Position numbers and translations under genes: made by a program
Notes under the pieces: model-generated
Databases searched by the model: none
Told to the model about the DNA's origin: nothing
Seen by the model: only the letters and a program-made list of their open reading frames with translations
Shown here: positions 1 to 10,017 of the stretch, in pieces
Layout of the letters: each line of letters begins with the position of its first letter
Position numbering within the stretch: the first letter of the stretch is position 1
Origin: Enterovibrio baiacu
GTDB lineage: Bacteria; Pseudomonadota; Gammaproteobacteria; Enterobacterales; Vibrionaceae
Direction of reading: 5' to 3'
Assembly (NCBI RefSeq): GCF_004120195.1
Contig: NZ_SCHN01000013.1
Span: forward strand, 124,001 to 188,000
Length of the DNA: 64,000 bases

Positions 1-482
1 ACAGGGATTGCACCAAATAGCGAGATGATTACCTGTGCGCCCCAGTAAGACATTTGTCCCCAAGGTAGCAAGTAACCCATGAAGGCTTCTGCCATAAGCG
101 CAAGGAAGATAAGCATACCGAACAGCCACAGCAATTCGCGTGGTTTTTGGTAAGAACCGTAGATTAAGCCACGGAACATATGCAGATAGATCACCACAAA
201 GAACGCAGAAGCGCCCGTTGAGTGCATGTAGCGAAGTAACCAACCGTATTCTACATCACGCATGATGTATTCAATTGAGGCAAACGCACCTTCCGCAGAA
301 GGGTTATAGCTCATGGTTAGCCAAATGCCTGTCAGCAACTGATTTACTAGAACCAGCATGGCGAGTGAGCCAAACAAGTACCAGAAGTTGAAGTTCTTTG
401 GCATTGGGTATTCAGACAAATGCTTTTTGTAGGCATTTATCGCTGGAAGGCGTTTTTCAAACCAGTTGAGTAGATTTTCCAT
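1..482 (-). CDS. petB: Cytochrome b of the bc1 complex, N-terminal part (cut by window start)
   Basis: Encodes the first 160 or so residues of cytochrome b, the membrane subunit of ubiquinol-cytochrome c reductase that carries both hemes and the quinol sites. The translated start reads MENLLNWFEKRLP and continues into the typical first transmembrane helices, including LRYMHSTGASAFFVV with a heme-ligand-type histidine and MGYLLPWGQMSYWGA, a strongly conserved cytochrome b stretch. The start codon overlaps the petA stop by one base (TAATG), so the genes are translationally coupled in a petABC operon; petC would lie beyond the left edge. Family identity is clear; only completeness is missing. 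Confidence 0.95.
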   Translation of the reverse strand, partial: MENLLNWFEKRLPAINAYKKHLSEYPMPKNFNFWYLFGSLAMLVLVNQLLTGIWLTMSYNPSAEGAFASIEYIMRDVEYGWLLRYMHSTGASAFFVVIYLHMFRGLIYGSYQKPRELLWLFGMLIFLALMAEAFMGYLLPWGQMSYWGAQVIISLFGAIP

Positions 483-1072
483 TACGCATTCCCCTCATCA
501 GCACCCACCAAGACACGGTTATCATCTAGATATACGTATGGCGGCACAACTAGGTTTAGTGGTGCTGGAACACTCTGGAATACGCGTCCCGCCATATCAA
601 ACTTAGAACCATGACATGGGCAGAAGAAACCAGATGTAACGCCTTGAACCTGCTCTCCGAAACTGTCAGGGAGATACGTTGGCGAACAACCAAGGTGTGT
701 ACAAAGACCAACAGCGATAAAGATCTCTGGTTTTATCGAACGATACGCACCAGTGATATATTCAGGCTGCTGAGGCTCTTGTGATTCAGGGTCACGAAGC
801 TTGTCACCAATACCATTTAACTCTTCCAGGGTCTGCTCGCCACGACGAACAACCCAGACAGGTTTCCCTTGCCAAATAACCCTGATTAACTGGCCATCTT
901 CTATTTTACTAATGTCGACTTCGACCGGGGCTCCTGCCGCCTTTGCTTTGGCGCTAGGGTTCCAAGACTTTAAAAAAGGTACAGCGACTGCTGCTGCACC
1001 TACACCACCGACCACAGCGGTCGATAAAGTCAAGAAACGGCGTCGGCCCGAATTCACTGGCGCATTGCTCAT
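482..1072 (-). CDS. petA: Ubiquinol-cytochrome c reductase iron-sulfur (Rieske) subunit
   Basis: Rieske 2Fe-2S protein of the bc1 complex, passing electrons from quinol to cytochrome c1 on the periplasmic side. The ATG at 1072 is chosen because a GGGAG ribosome site lies 8 bases before it; an upstream in-frame ATG has no such support. The 196-residue product has a twin-arginine-like N terminus (GRRRFLTLS) running into one hydrophobic anchor, then the two cluster-binding motifs CTHLGC (residues 124-129) and CPCHGS (151-156). First gene of petABC, driven by the promoter at 1217-1245. Confidence 0.96.
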   Translation of the reverse strand: MSNAPVNSGRRRFLTLSTAVVGGVGAAAVAVPFLKSWNPSAKAKAAGAPVEVDISKIEDGQLIRVIWQGKPVWVVRRGEQTLEELNGIGDKLRDPESQEPQQPEYITGAYRSIKPEIFIAVGLCTHLGCSPTYLPDSFGEQVQGVTSGFFCPCHGSKFDMAGRVFQSVPAPLNLVVPPYVYLDDNRVLVGADEGNA

Positions 1073-1216
1073 CCAACATACTCCCATGTGCTCCCGCATG
1101 GATTTTTATAACTGTCCTTATGCGTCCCTGGAGCTTACGGCTAACTCAAAATAAGAATTCCTACGGCGTATAACTGAGTAAATCGACTCAATATAACCCA
1201 CTAATACGTCGCCTAA

Positions 1217-1245
1217 ATGATAAGGAAAACCCCACTTTTTGACAA
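1217..1245 (-). promoter_or_regulatory. Sigma-70 promoter for petABC
   Basis: On the minus strand TTGTCA (1245-1240) and TATCAT (1222-1217) are separated by exactly 17 bases, a near-consensus -35/-10 pair pointing at petA. Predicted transcription start is near 1210, giving a leader of about 140 bases. Confidence 0.7.
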
Positions 1246-1421
1246 GATAAAGCTACCTTTTTGTAACAAATGTGAGGGGCACACCGTTTTTTAACCTAAG
1301 CCCTAAAAACCAATTTTTTCAAGGTGGATGTCAATATTGAGATGTTGTGAGAAATGTTGAGAAAGCAGGTTTTTAGCGAAGACGTTAAGAAAGAGGAAGA
1401 AAATACCAAAACAACAGATAT

Positions 1422-1450
1422 AAAAAAGCCCGGCATGAGCCAGGCTTTTT
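1422..1450 (-). terminator. Rho-independent terminator after rpsI
   Basis: GC-rich stem (GCCTGGC / GCCGGGC with one wobble) flanked by A and T runs on both sides, 36 bases after the rpsI stop. It ends the rplM-rpsI transcript and could act in both directions. Confidence 0.85.
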
Positions 1451-1485
1451 GGTCCAATGTTCTTCGGATAAAATCCGGAAGCGAA

Positions 1486-1875
1486 TTAACGCTTAGAGAA
1501 CTGTGGACGACGACGTGCTTTACGTAGACCAACTTTCTTACGTTCAACTTTACGAGCATCACGTGTAACAAAGCCAGCAGCGCGTAGCGCAGGACGTAGA
1601 GATTCATCGTATTGCATCAGTGCGCGCGTGATACCGTGACGGATCGCGCCAGCTTGACCAGAAATACCACCACCAGAAACAGTGATGTATAGGTCTAGCT
1701 TGTCAGTCATTTCAACCAACTCTAGTGCCTGAAGAACAACCATGCGAGCTGTTGGACGACCAAAATAGGTCTCCAGTGAACGCTGGTTGATTACGATGTT
1801 ACCGCTACCCGGTTTGATAAATACGCGAGCTGCGGAGCTTTTGCGGCGACCAGTGCCGTAGTATTGTTCTGCCAT
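1486..1875 (-). CDS. rpsI: 30S ribosomal protein S9
   Basis: Ribosomal protein uS9, which binds 16S rRNA in the 30S head; its basic C-terminal tail reaches the P-site tRNA. The 129-residue product has the family start ([18 protein letters not shown]), the [15 protein letters not shown] segment and the conserved C terminus [12 protein letters not shown]. It is the second gene of the universal rplM-rpsI pair, 12 bases after rplM, with a terminator directly behind it. Normal length, nothing unusual. Confidence 0.98.
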   Translation of the reverse strand: MAEQYYGTGRRKSSAARVFIKPGSGNIVINQRSLETYFGRPTARMVVLQALELVEMTDKLDLYITVSGGGISGQAGAIRHGITRALMQYDESLRPALRAAGFVTRDARKVERKKVGLRKARRRPQFSKR

Positions 1876-1887
1876 TGTTAAATCCCC

Positions 1888-2316
1888 TTAGATGTCCAGT
1901 ACTTGCGGCTGTTGAGCCGCGTGCTTGTGCTCAGTACCCGCGTAAACTTTAAGTTTACGGAACATTGCACGACCTAGAGGACCACGTGGCAACATACCTT
2001 TAACGGCAAGTTCGATGATCATTTCTGGTTTCTTCGCGATCAGCTTGTCGAAGCTGATTGACTTGATGCCACCAATGTAGCCAGTGTGGCTGTGGTACAT
2101 CTTGTCAGTGAATTTCGCACCAGTTACAGCTACTTTGTCCGCGTTGATAACTACGATGTAGTCACCAGTGTCAACGTGCGGAGTGTACTCCGGCTTGTGC
2201 TTACCACGTAGACGAGATGCGATCTCAGTTGCGATACGACCCAGAGTTTTACCTTCTGCGTCTACAATATACCAGTCGCGTTTTACAGTTTCTGGTTTAG
2301 CAACGAAAGTTTTCAT
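1888..2316 (-). CDS. rplM: 50S ribosomal protein L13
   Basis: Ribosomal protein uL13, an early assembly protein of the large subunit. The start is placed at the ATG at 2316 ([20 protein letters not shown]), giving 142 residues, the normal size; an ATG 33 bases upstream would add an atypical 11-residue extension. Conserved features include [19 protein letters not shown] and the [18 protein letters not shown] block. It heads the rplM-rpsI operon behind the leader at 2317-2449, and L13 is known to repress its own operon in E. coli, so autoregulation is likely here. Confidence 0.97.
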   Translation of the reverse strand: MKTFVAKPETVKRDWYIVDAEGKTLGRIATEIASRLRGKHKPEYTPHVDTGDYIVVINADKVAVTGAKFTDKMYHSHTGYIGGIKSISFDKLIAKKPEMIIELAVKGMLPRGPLGRAMFRKLKVYAGTEHKHAAQQPQVLDI

Positions 2317-2353
2317 GCTAATAAATACCCGATTATTTAAAAATTTCACTTAA

Positions 2354-2431
2354 GGAGCGAATGCTCCCACTGTTAAGAGCCCATTCAACACCCCTTCGAG
2401 TGGTGTACCCTCGGCCTAAGCCTTTCAACAG
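2354..2431 (-). promoter_or_regulatory. Structured 5' leader of rplM (candidate L13 autoregulatory element)
   Basis: The transcript between the -10 box and rplM can fold. A closing stem CTGTT/AACAG (2431-2370) encloses a hairpin with ACACC/GGTGT arms and a short GGC/GCC hairpin, and a separate perfect hairpin GGAGC-ATTC-GCTCC (2367-2354) follows. The last hairpin lies about 38 bases before the start codon. The fold is seen in the sequence; its role as an L13 binding site is inferred from the known feedback control of this operon. Confidence 0.5.
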
Positions 2432-2448
2432 TAACGGTGGGTTGCGGG

Positions 2449-2454
2449 ATTATA
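2449..2454 (-). promoter_or_regulatory. -10 box of the rplM-rpsI promoter
   Basis: A perfect TATAAT reads on the minus strand at 2454-2449, about 130 bases before rplM. The sequence 17 bases upstream is a poor -35 match (GTGATT) in an A/T-rich stretch, so the promoter may depend on an UP-like element. Confidence 0.6.
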
Positions 2455-2549
2455 GAGAAGGGTGTAGAAAAAATCACCTTTTTTTCTAAAAAAGTCCTGA
2501 CTTTTTCATCGGGTCGCTAATAACAATGTTATCACGCCCCCAAGCCTTG

Positions 2550-3653
2550 CTACGGAAGGTGTTCCAACGCCAAATAATCATGGCTTTGCATCTCTTTTAA
2601 GCGAGAACAACACCTTTTAAACTCAAAATTCAGCCTGCCATCAACATATAATGTCGTGAGTGCCACTTCTGCGGAAATAATGAGTTTTACATGTCGCTCG
2701 TAGAACTCGTCGACCATGGCAATAAAGCGTCTTGCCGCATCATCTTTTGACGCGCCCATCTGCGGAACATCAGAGAGCAACACGGTGTGGTATAAGCGGG
2801 CAACCTCTATATAGTCAGATTGGCTGCGAGGGCTATCACACAAGGTAGCGAAATCGAAATGCACCACGCCTTCCGCCTCTCTCACCGCCAACAACGCTCG
2901 GTTGTTGATTTCAATGGTGTGGTTCGAGTGCATGGGCTCTGTCGCTAGCTGACAAAAGTAGCTTTCGAGGTTGGTATTGGCTTTTTCATCTAAAGGGAAG
3001 TGATAAATTTCCGCTTGTTCCAATGTCCGTAAACGATAATCTGTACCCGCATCAACATTTACCACCTCACAGTGTGCATTTATTAGTGCAATTGCAGGGA
3101 GGAAACGCGCCCGTTGCAAACCGTTTCGATATAGCTCATCAGGCACAATGTTAGATGTTGCCACGAGACAAATGCCACGCTTAAACAGCGCTTCCATTAA
3201 GGTACCGAGGATCATCGCGTCGGTGATGTCAGAAACAAAGAATTCATCAAAACAAAGAATGTGCGCTTCATCAGCGAGTTTGTCGGCGATTTTCTGCAAA
3301 GGATCGACTTCACCATCAAGCATTTTCAGTTCGTGATGAACGCGGTGCATAAAACGGTGGAAGTGCATGCGCATTTTTTTGTCGAAAGGCAGACTGTCAA
3401 AAAAGGTATCAACCAGATACGTTTTTCCTCGCCCAACACCTCCCCAGAAATACAAGCCTTTCTCTGGCGCAGTGTTCGTCGCTTTTTGGCCAAACAAGCT
3501 TTTTAGAAACGATGTTTTCTCTTGCGGCGCATTCACGCGTTTCACAAGACGATGGTACAAATCATCAAGCAGCATCACCGCATTTCGTTGTGAGGCATCC
3601 TCAAAAAAATCCGGGCGTTGGAGGTCTTTATTGTATAGATCTAGCGGTGTCAT
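2550..3653 (-). CDS. zapE: Cell division protein ZapE (AFG1-like ATPase)
   Basis: ATPase of the AFG1/ZapE family, which in E. coli associates with the Z-ring and influences FtsZ bundling late in division. The 367-residue product shows Walker A GGVGRGKT (71-78), Walker B ILCFDEFF (132-139) and the family segment FHRFMHRVHHEL between them. It stands alone on the minus strand, divergent from zapG, with 194 bases between the two starts. An AAGGA ribosome site precedes the ATG. Length is standard for the family. Confidence 0.93.
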   Translation of the reverse strand: MTPLDLYNKDLQRPDFFEDASQRNAVMLLDDLYHRLVKRVNAPQEKTSFLKSLFGQKATNTAPEKGLYFWGGVGRGKTYLVDTFFDSLPFDKKMRMHFHRFMHRVHHELKMLDGEVDPLQKIADKLADEAHILCFDEFFVSDITDAMILGTLMEALFKRGICLVATSNIVPDELYRNGLQRARFLPAIALINAHCEVVNVDAGTDYRLRTLEQAEIYHFPLDEKANTNLESYFCQLATEPMHSNHTIEINNRALLAVREAEGVVHFDFATLCDSPRSQSDYIEVARLYHTVLLSDVPQMGASKDDAARRFIAMVDEFYERHVKLIISAEVALTTLYVDGRLNFEFKRCCSRLKEMQSHDYLALEHLP

Positions 3654-3847
3654 TCCTTGAACCTAACTGTGACTGAAGACATCTTTGTTCTCAAAATCAA
3701 TAGTACCACGCTCAACTTTTGCCATGTATAGTGAACCGACGCATTTAAGGGATTCGTAACTACCTAAGTGCTCAAATCAGAGTAACAGCGTGGTCCTATT
3801 AATCATCTTGCATCCAAAAACTTACTGAAGAATATCAAGGAGCATTC

Positions 3848-4267
3848 ATGGCTGAAATCAACATCATTGCTTTTGGAGCCCTCGGCATTGTCATTGGCTT
3901 CTTAATCGGCCGTTTTATGAATCGTGACAATAGTCAGCAAAAGGACTTGAAAAAGGAACTTGAAAAGTCACGTTACGAGGTAGAGCAATACCGCCAAGAG
4001 TTGGTGGACCACTTTGCACAAAGCGCAGAGTTGCTCGACAACATCTCACGTGACTACAGCAAACTGTATCAACACATGGCGGCAACGTCTGCCGAATTGA
4101 TGCCAAACCTGCCTGAACAAGACAACCCATTTGCAAAACGCATCAGCAAGTTGTCTGACGTTACGCCAGAAGCGGAAGGCGAAGCTTCTCAAGAGCAACC
4201 GCGTGACTACTCAGGCCAAGCAACCGGTTTGTTAAAAGATGCTGAAAAAACCAGCAAAGCGAGTTAA
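3848..4267 (+). CDS. zapG: Inner-membrane protein ZapG (YhcB, DUF1043)
   Basis: Small membrane-anchored coiled-coil protein of the YhcB/ZapG family, linked in enterobacteria to coordination of envelope growth and division. The 139-residue product begins with one transmembrane helix (ALGIVIGFLIGRF), followed by charged heptad-rich sequence (about 28-70) typical of a coiled coil, the conserved segment LDNISRDYSKLYQHMAATSAELMP read in pieces, and a disordered acidic tail. Strong AAGGAG site 5 bases before the ATG. It precedes degQ as in many gammaproteobacteria. Confidence 0.9.
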   Translation: MAEINIIAFGALGIVIGFLIGRFMNRDNSQQKDLKKELEKSRYEVEQYRQELVDHFAQSAELLDNISRDYSKLYQHMAATSAELMPNLPEQDNPFAKRISKLSDVTPEAEGEASQEQPRDYSGQATGLLKDAEKTSKAS

Positions 4268-4352
4268 GTCGGTCACACTTCTTAACTAAGGTAACATTGA
4301 ACTTTTTCAAATAATCCCCACTCTTACATCGTACCGATACAGGGGAGTGTTT

Positions 4353-5720
4353 ATGAAAAAGACGTCTTTGCTTACTTTGAGTGCCATCGCACTTGCCATT
4401 AGTACAAGTATTACCGCCTTGCCTGCAACTGCCGCATTACCCATGGCCGTTGCAGGTGAGAGCCTCCCAAGTCTGGCGCCGATGCTAGAAACTGTCAGCC
4501 CTGCGGTTGTCAGCATTTCCGTGGAAGGTAGCCATACCTCAAAGCAACGCGTTCCTGAATCTTTCCGCTTTTTCTTTGGTCCTGACTTTCCGTCAGAACA
4601 AGTCCGTGAACGTCCTTTTCGCGGATTAGGCTCTGGTGTCATTGTTGATGCAAGCAAAGGCCATATCGTGACCAACCATCACGTGATTGATGGCGCGACG
4701 AAAATCCGCGTGCAGCTTCATGATGGTCGAGAGTATGACGCGGAATTGATCGGTAGCGACAGCATGTCAGACGTTGCCTTGCTTAAACTCGAAAAAGCAG
4801 AAAATCTCACTGAGATTAAATTTGCAGACTCCGATGCGCTTCGCGTCGGGGATTTTGCCATTGCCATTGGTAATCCCTTTGGCCTCGGGCAAACCGTGAC
4901 ATCCGGTATCATTTCCGCGCTCGGCCGAAGTGGCCTAAACCTCGAGAACTTCGAGAACTTTATTCAGACGGATGCCGCCATCAACAGCGGTAACTCTGGT
5001 GGTGCGTTGGTGAACCTTAATGGTGAGTTGGTCGGCATTAACACAGCGATTCTCGGCCCCAACGGCGGGAACGTAGGTATCGGTTTTGCCATTCCCGTCA
5101 ACATGACAAAAAACCTCGTCGAACAAATCCTAGAATTTGGTGAAGTTCGCCGCGGTGTGCTGGGCGTTCAAGGTGGGGAACTGACCTCAGAGCTTGCAGA
5201 AGCCTTCGGCTATGAAACCAATCATGGGGCCTTTGTAAGCCAAGTTGTTCCTGATTCTGCAGCCGCCAAAGCGGGCATTGAAGCGGGTGACATCATTGTC
5301 TCCGTCAATGGCAAAGAGATCCGCACATTTGGTGAATTGCGCGCGAAAGTCGCCACCCTGGGTGCTGGTAAGAAAGTCAAACTGGGTTTGATCCGAGATG
5401 GCAAAGACAAAACCGTCACCGCAACGTTGAAAGAAGCTGGCATGGTGAAAGCGAAAGCAGAAACCTTGCATGAAGCATTAACTGGCGCGGAGCTCGAGAA
5501 CTATAGCGAAGGCAAGGTGAAAGGTGTACGTGTTGCGCGCGTAGAGAAAGACTCGATTGCTGCGCGCTATGGCTTAAAACAAGGGGACATCATTGTTGGC
5601 CTTAACCGTAACGACGTGAACAATCTTGGCGATTTCCGCAAGCAGCTAGAGAGTAAGCCAAACGTGCTTGCCTTAAACATTGTACGCGGTGAGTCGACGA
5701 TGTATTTGGTCATTCGCTAA
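4353..5720 (+). CDS. degQ: Periplasmic serine protease/chaperone DegQ (HtrA family)
   Basis: Periplasmic HtrA protease that degrades or refolds misfolded envelope proteins. Start chosen at ATG 4353 (5 bases after AGGGGAG) rather than the GTG two codons earlier. The 455-residue product has a signal peptide ending near ATAALPMA, the trypsin-like domain with triad His110 (TNHHV), Asp140 (MSDVALL) and Ser215 (GNSGGA), and two PDZ domains (about 255-345 and 365-450). Two PDZ domains and length match DegQ/DegP; position next to degS favours DegQ. It has its own terminator, so degS is transcribed at least partly separately. Confidence 0.95.
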   Translation: MKKTSLLTLSAIALAISTSITALPATAALPMAVAGESLPSLAPMLETVSPAVVSISVEGSHTSKQRVPESFRFFFGPDFPSEQVRERPFRGLGSGVIVDASKGHIVTNHHVIDGATKIRVQLHDGREYDAELIGSDSMSDVALLKLEKAENLTEIKFADSDALRVGDFAIAIGNPFGLGQTVTSGIISALGRSGLNLENFENFIQTDAAINSGNSGGALVNLNGELVGINTAILGPNGGNVGIGFAIPVNMTKNLVEQILEFGEVRRGVLGVQGGELTSELAEAFGYETNHGAFVSQVVPDSAAAKAGIEAGDIIVSVNGKEIRTFGELRAKVATLGAGKKVKLGLIRDGKDKTVTATLKEAGMVKAKAETLHEALTGAELENYSEGKVKGVRVARVEKDSIAARYGLKQGDIIVGLNRNDVNNLGDFRKQLESKPNVLALNIVRGESTMYLVIR

Positions 5721-5739
5721 AACTCTTTTCGGAAATTCA

Positions 5740-5770
5740 GGGGCCTGAGTTCATCAGGCTCCTTTTCCCT
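5740..5770 (+). terminator. Terminator after degQ
   Basis: Nine-base-pair stem (GGGGCCTGA / TCAGGCTCC, one G-T pair) with a five-base loop followed by TTTTCCCT, 19 bases after the degQ stop. Confidence 0.8.
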
Positions 5771-5839
5771 CTCTACTCATGTCCACATTTCAGTGTTATG
5801 CTCATCGACTTAATATCAACGAGATAATTGAGGAGTAGC

Positions 5840-6904
5840 ATGCTAGCTTTTATGACGCGTTCCGTCGTTTATGGCGGCCTTATCGCCGCACTTTTATTGC
5901 TGGCTATTCCGTCCCTTCGTACGGGCAAATTGGTCTCGGATGCCACCCTTTCACAGTTTGAACCTGATGCCTCTTTGGTGTCTTACAACTATGCCGTTCG
6001 ACGCGCCTCCCCTGCCGTCGTCAACATCTACACCCGTCGTTATAGCAGTGAAAACCGTCTACAGCTCAACGCCGAAGGGCTAGGCTCTGGCGTGATCATG
6101 AGCGACAAAGGGTACATAGTGACCAACTATCACGTTGTCGCACGTGCAGATCAAATCATCGTCGCACTGCAGGATGGACGGATCAGCACAGCGCAATTAG
6201 TCGGTAAAGATCAACGTACCGATCTCGCTGTACTCAAAGTGGATCTTGAAAGTCTGCCTGTGATCCCATTTAACGACAGTTACGATCCTGCTGTCGGTGA
6301 TGTCGTGCTCGCCATTGGTAACCCCTATAACCTTGGGCAAACCACCACTTTTGGCATTATCTCCGCCACTGGCCGTCCTGGCATGAGCTTTAATCGTCAG
6401 CAAGATTTCCTACAAACAGATGCCGCCATTAACCGCGGTAACTCTGGCGGCGCATTGGTTAACAGTCGCGGCGAGCTCGTTGGCATCAATACCGCCTCTT
6501 TCCAGCAAGCCACGGACATTGAAACCTACGGCATTTCTTTCGCTATTCCCTACTCGCTCACCGTTAAAATCATGCAGAAGCTGATTGCTGATGGACGCGT
6601 CATCCGCGGCTACATTGGCGTTGATGGCCGAGAGGTAAACCCTGTGATGGCCCGTTTGCTGGATGCGGAACAGCTAAGTGGCGTGATGGTCGCGGCGGTA
6701 GAGCCAAACGGCCCCGCAGATCGTTCCGGGCTGCGCACGAACGACTTGATCATTGATATTAACGATCAACCAATCCATGGTTTTAGAAATGCACTCGATA
6801 TTGTGGCTGATATTCGCCCAGGGACGGTTGTGCCGTTCAAAGTGATTCGAGAAGGTAACACCATGGAATTGATGGTAACGATTGGTGAAGAGCCTGCGCG
6901 ATAG
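5840..6904 (+). CDS. degS: Membrane-anchored site-1 protease DegS
   Basis: Inner-membrane-anchored HtrA protease that senses unfolded porin C termini and cuts RseA, releasing sigma-E. With the ATG at 5840 (AGGAG just upstream) the product is 354 residues, with one N-terminal transmembrane helix, triad His98, Asp128 and Ser202 (RGNSGG), and a single PDZ domain (about 255-345). These positions nearly match E. coli DegS, which supports the start. A second ATG four codons on is possible. It follows degQ, the usual pairing. Confidence 0.95.
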   Translation: MLAFMTRSVVYGGLIAALLLLAIPSLRTGKLVSDATLSQFEPDASLVSYNYAVRRASPAVVNIYTRRYSSENRLQLNAEGLGSGVIMSDKGYIVTNYHVVARADQIIVALQDGRISTAQLVGKDQRTDLAVLKVDLESLPVIPFNDSYDPAVGDVVLAIGNPYNLGQTTTFGIISATGRPGMSFNRQQDFLQTDAAINRGNSGGALVNSRGELVGINTASFQQATDIETYGISFAIPYSLTVKIMQKLIADGRVIRGYIGVDGREVNPVMARLLDAEQLSGVMVAAVEPNGPADRSGLRTNDLIIDINDQPIHGFRNALDIVADIRPGTVVPFKVIREGNTMELMVTIGEEPAR

Positions 6905-6967
6905 CCGATTCGATGAACGTCGGCTTACACAGTGACATCGATGTAAAGATCGCTAAACCAAACCTAT

Positions 6968-6996
6968 AAAAAAAGGTCGCCTCGGCGACCTTTTTG
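6968..6996 (+). terminator. Bidirectional terminator between degS and murA
   Basis: Stem GGTCGCC/GGCGACC with a two-base centre, an A run on the left and T run on the right, lying between the convergent degS and murA stops. It can serve both transcripts. Confidence 0.85.
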
Positions 6997-7032
6997 TTTT
7001 TCAGCTCATAACCTTGCCGTTAGTAGCAGCGG

Positions 7033-8565
<1,533 letters not shown>

Positions 8566-8569
<4 letters not shown>

Positions 8570-8889
8570 TCCTCATCAACCAGTGTGTTATCACCGGTAA
8601 ATAGACTGTCTACATTACTCAGTTGCAAAAGCACAGTAAGCTGAGCAGGCACGTGACAAAGCGTCAGTGCTTGGCCATTGTCTTTAAACTGCTGATGCAA
8701 ATGGAGCAACATCGCCATCCCTGCCGAATCCACGCGCTTCACCTCTGAAAGATTGAGAGTGACAGCACTTTCCTTTGGAAACCAATCGGCAAGGCGGCTC
8801 CAAAATGGTGGAACTGTGTCACGATCAAGCTCTCCTGACAAGCAGTAATGGCCATTTGTGTCTTTACGCCACGCTAATGGCTCACTCAC
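8566..8889 (-). CDS. mlaB: Mla STAS-domain protein MlaB
   Basis: Cytoplasmic STAS-domain subunit that binds the ATPase MlaF and is needed for activity of the MlaFEDB phospholipid transporter. The 107-residue product has the STAS signature around [15 protein letters not shown], with the conserved Asp-Ser pair. Start and stop each overlap the neighbours by four bases (ATGA), as expected for a stoichiometric complex. Sequence divergence is normal for this subunit, so identification leans on domain and position. Confidence 0.9.
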
Positions 8890-9530
8890 GATGCACCTTC
8901 ACTTTTGCTGATCGGTTTTTTCGCACGTTCTTCGAGTTCAGCCGCGACAGCTTCAACGCCATTCTTGCGCAATTGACCACTCCACTCGCTCGCTTTTGTA
9001 TTCAGCATACTCACGCCTTCAACCTGAACGTCAAACCCTTGCCACTCATCCGTTTTACGGTTTTTGCGCAATTTAAAGTCTAGGCGAATTGGCGGGCGGG
9101 CGTTGTCAGTAATATCAACGCGAACCGACACCACTTTGCGCTTAGGATCAATCGCCCTAGCAGGCTCCACGGTCACAAGCTGGTCGGTGTATTCCGTTAA
9201 GATTTGCGCGTAAGACGCGACCAGATAGTCATAAAACGCGTCAGTGAACAGGTCGCGCTCTTCTTTCGAGGCTTTTCTGGCTTGAGAACCGAGCACCTTC
9301 AATGCCGCATAGCGAACATTGATATAGGGCATCAACTCTTCTTTAACGACAGCGCGCAGTAACTCTGGGTTTTCCTGATACGCGTCTTTGTCTTTCTTCA
9401 ATCGGCTGAAGGCGTTCTCCGCCACACCATTAATCAAATGGTAAGGGTTGCTAGCATCAACCGCTGCCATGCTGACCGACGACACCATCATCGTGATGGC
9501 AGCCATCGCAAGTGTTATCCATTTCTTCAT
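8886..9530 (-). CDS. mlaC: Periplasmic phospholipid carrier MlaC
   Basis: Soluble periplasmic shuttle that carries phospholipid between the outer-membrane MlaA complex and MlaFEDB in the inner membrane. The 214-residue product starts with a signal peptide (cleavage after VSMA) and has the MlaC/Ttg2D core, including KVLGSQARKASKEERD and the YTDQLV segment. The tail is Lys/Glu-rich. It sits between mlaD (6-base gap) and mlaB (4-base overlap). Confidence 0.95.
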   Translation of the reverse strand: MKKWITLAMAAITMMVSSVSMAAVDASNPYHLINGVAENAFSRLKKDKDAYQENPELLRAVVKEELMPYINVRYAALKVLGSQARKASKEERDLFTDAFYDYLVASYAQILTEYTDQLVTVEPARAIDPKRKVVSVRVDITDNARPPIRLDFKLRKNRKTDEWQGFDVQVEGVSMLNTKASEWSGQLRKNGVEAVAAELEERAKKPISKSEGAS

Positions 9531-9536
9531 CGTTAT

Positions 9537-10013
9537 TTACTCCTTGTCGCCGCCAACGCTGTAAAGGAACTGACCAATCAGATCCTCTAGCACGAGTGCC
9601 GAGCGTGTATCTTCTAGCAAGTCACCGTCTTGCAGAACATCGATGTCTTCATCCAAAAAGCCTGGTCGAATGCCAATGAATTGCTCGCCAAGTAACCCTG
9701 AAGTCAAAATGGCGGCAGAGCTGCTTTCTGGGAAGAAACCGTACTTACGTTCAATTTCCAATGTTACGGATGGCACATAATCAGGCGCCGTTAATGAGAT
9801 ATCACTAACACGACCCACCACAACGCCACCCACTTTCACCGGCGAGCGAACTTTTAATCCACCGATATCATCAAAATGCGCTTCCAGCGTGTAATAGTCC
9901 GAGCGAGAGAAGCTCTTCACATCTGCAACCTGAAAGATAAGCAACAGCACGGCTGCAATTCCTGCCAACACAAAAGTGCCTACCCAAAATTCTGTTTTAC
10001 GATTTTGTTGCAT
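9537..10013 (-). CDS. mlaD: MCE-domain protein MlaD
   Basis: Inner-membrane-anchored MCE protein whose hexamer forms the periplasmic lipid channel of MlaFEDB. The start is set at ATG 10013, 8 bases after GGGAG and just past the mlaE stop; a TTG fifteen bases upstream lacks support. The 158-residue product has one N-terminal transmembrane helix (FVLAGIAAVLLLIF) and the MCE domain (about 38-115, with VRSPVKVGGVVVGRV and LLGEQFIGI). Confidence 0.95.
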   Translation of the reverse strand: MQQNRKTEFWVGTFVLAGIAAVLLLIFQVADVKSFSRSDYYTLEAHFDDIGGLKVRSPVKVGGVVVGRVSDISLTAPDYVPSVTLEIERKYGFFPESSSAAILTSGLLGEQFIGIRPGFLDEDIDVLQDGDLLEDTRSALVLEDLIGQFLYSVGGDKE

Positions 10014-10017
10014 GTAA

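Larger units (their letters stand above)
1073..1485. other. Intergenic region between petA and rpsI
   Basis: About 410 bases without a credible gene. It holds the petABC promoter (1217-1245) with a leader of roughly 140 bases and, at its far end, the rpsI terminator (1422-1450). The leader shows no riboswitch that I recognise. The open frames crossing it on either strand lack ribosome sites and protein-like composition. Confidence 0.7.

Noticed and set aside
1121-1160. CCTGGAGCTTAC resembling half of an ERIC core
   Set aside because: The matching second half (AAGTGACTGG) and the palindromic arms are missing; a chance match in the petA leader.
4353-6904. degQ-degS as a recent tandem duplication
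   Set aside because: The two differ in anchor, PDZ number and sequence and correspond to the ancient, conserved degQ/degS pair.
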